The notes under the pieces were generated by a model, which searched no databases, had not been told where the DNA came from, and saw only the letters and a program-made list of their open reading frames with translations. A stretch of 64,000 nt of DNA from Treponema vincentii F0403 (GTDB taxonomy: Bacteria > Spirochaetota > Spirochaetia > Treponematales > Treponemataceae): contig NZ_KE332512.1 of NCBI RefSeq assembly GCF_000412995.1, forward strand, positions 698,919 to 762,918, read 5' to 3'. The position numbers were made by a program, and so were the translations under genes. Position 1 is the first letter of the stretch. Each line of letters begins with the position of its first letter. This document shows positions 63,772 to 64,000 of the stretch, one piece after another.

Positions 63772-64000
63772 CGGAAGAACGGCTTGGGCCGGCAGGAGAA
63801 GCATTTGCAGCAAAATGGCTTGAACGGAACGGATACTCCGTTATTGCCCGGAATTGGCGCACCAGAACCGGTGAAATTGACATTATAGCGGAAAAAAACG
63901 AAACGCTTATCTTCTTTGAAGTAAAAACGCTGCCGCATACGGCGTTTACAGACTTGGATATTATTGTCGGAAATAGAAAACAGGAAAGGATTTGTAAAAC
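63768..64000 (+). CDS. YraN/UPF0102 family nuclease-like protein (cut by window end)
   Basis: Starts MTEERLGPAGEAFAAKWLERN and has the family's GEIDIIA and FFEVKT motifs, the conserved Asp and Glu-x-Lys of a PD-(D/E)xK fold. 77 full codons are visible; the rest lies beyond the window. Its ATG overlaps the HD-GYP stop. Confidence 0.88.
   Translation, partial: MTEERLGPAGEAFAAKWLERNGYSVIARNWRTRTGEIDIIAEKNETLIFFEVKTLPHTAFTDLDIIVGNRKQERICK

Overview
This 64-kb window looks like the chromosome of a host-associated spirochaete of the genus Treponema, probably an oral or gingival type. The case rests on gene content I recognise: BspA-type leucine-rich-repeat (LRR) surface lipoproteins, cadherin-like/InlB-repeat lipoproteins, an LptD/OstA homologue, an HD-GYP protein beside a FlhB-C-terminal-like flagellar protein, and a rpsP-KH-rimM-trmD-rplS block. 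No database search was possible, so the species is open. Base composition is intermediate, with one clearly AT-rich stretch at about 18.2-20.6 kb.

Layout. 0.1-5.4 kb: a small double zinc-ribbon protein, a large BspA-like lipoprotein, a uracil-DNA-glycosylase-like protein and a WYL regulator. 5.4-7.9 kb (minus): tsaD, translationally coupled to a divergent polysaccharide deacetylase. 8.1-18.1 kb: a YifB/ComM-type AAA protein, then pbpC (minus) divergent from a bacterial alpha-2-macroglobulin (A2M) lipoprotein. 18.2-21.3 kb: an accessory patch with a small membrane protein, a DUF234 ATPase, an IS3-family remnant carrying palindromic repeats, and a broken duplicate of the 5' end of the deacetylase gene. 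21.3-30.9 kb (minus): lptD, uvrA, gpmA, a GH57-family protein and a DUF4912 protein. 31.3-35.8 kb: a large beta-helix lipoprotein. 36.1-43.6 kb: a cation/proton antiporter and a second A2M. 43.7-46.3 kb: an AAA-ATPase/nuclease-like gene followed by three overlapping small genes (DUF3791, DUF3990, small acidic protein), resembling a toxin-antitoxin cassette. 46.3-52.3 kb (minus): a BspA-like lipoprotein, a secreted unknown and a secreted endonuclease/exonuclease/phosphatase protein. 52.5-58.3 kb: an MFS transporter, a GH2 glycosidase and a second PBP1C. 58.3-64 kb: a CAU-anticodon tRNA (minus), an MntR-like regulator, the rpsP operon, and the flagellar/HD-GYP/YraN run.

The most unusual signal is upstream of the BspA-like lipoprotein at 51838 (minus strand). 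A consensus promoter and strong Shine-Dalgarno (SD) drive a leader ORF containing a C9 homopolymer. As sequenced the leader stops after 18 codons. Losing one C would fuse it in frame to an ORF whose stop codon overlaps the lipoprotein ATG, and a terminator-like hairpin lies in between. This looks like a phase-variable leader/attenuator. A second large surface lipoprotein (31346) has four tandem copies of an 8-bp repeat upstream. Other themes are four genes whose promoter geometry predicts leaderless mRNAs, two A2M/PBP1C pairs that may act as envelope defence and repair, and a GH57 protein lacking the expected catalytic motifs.
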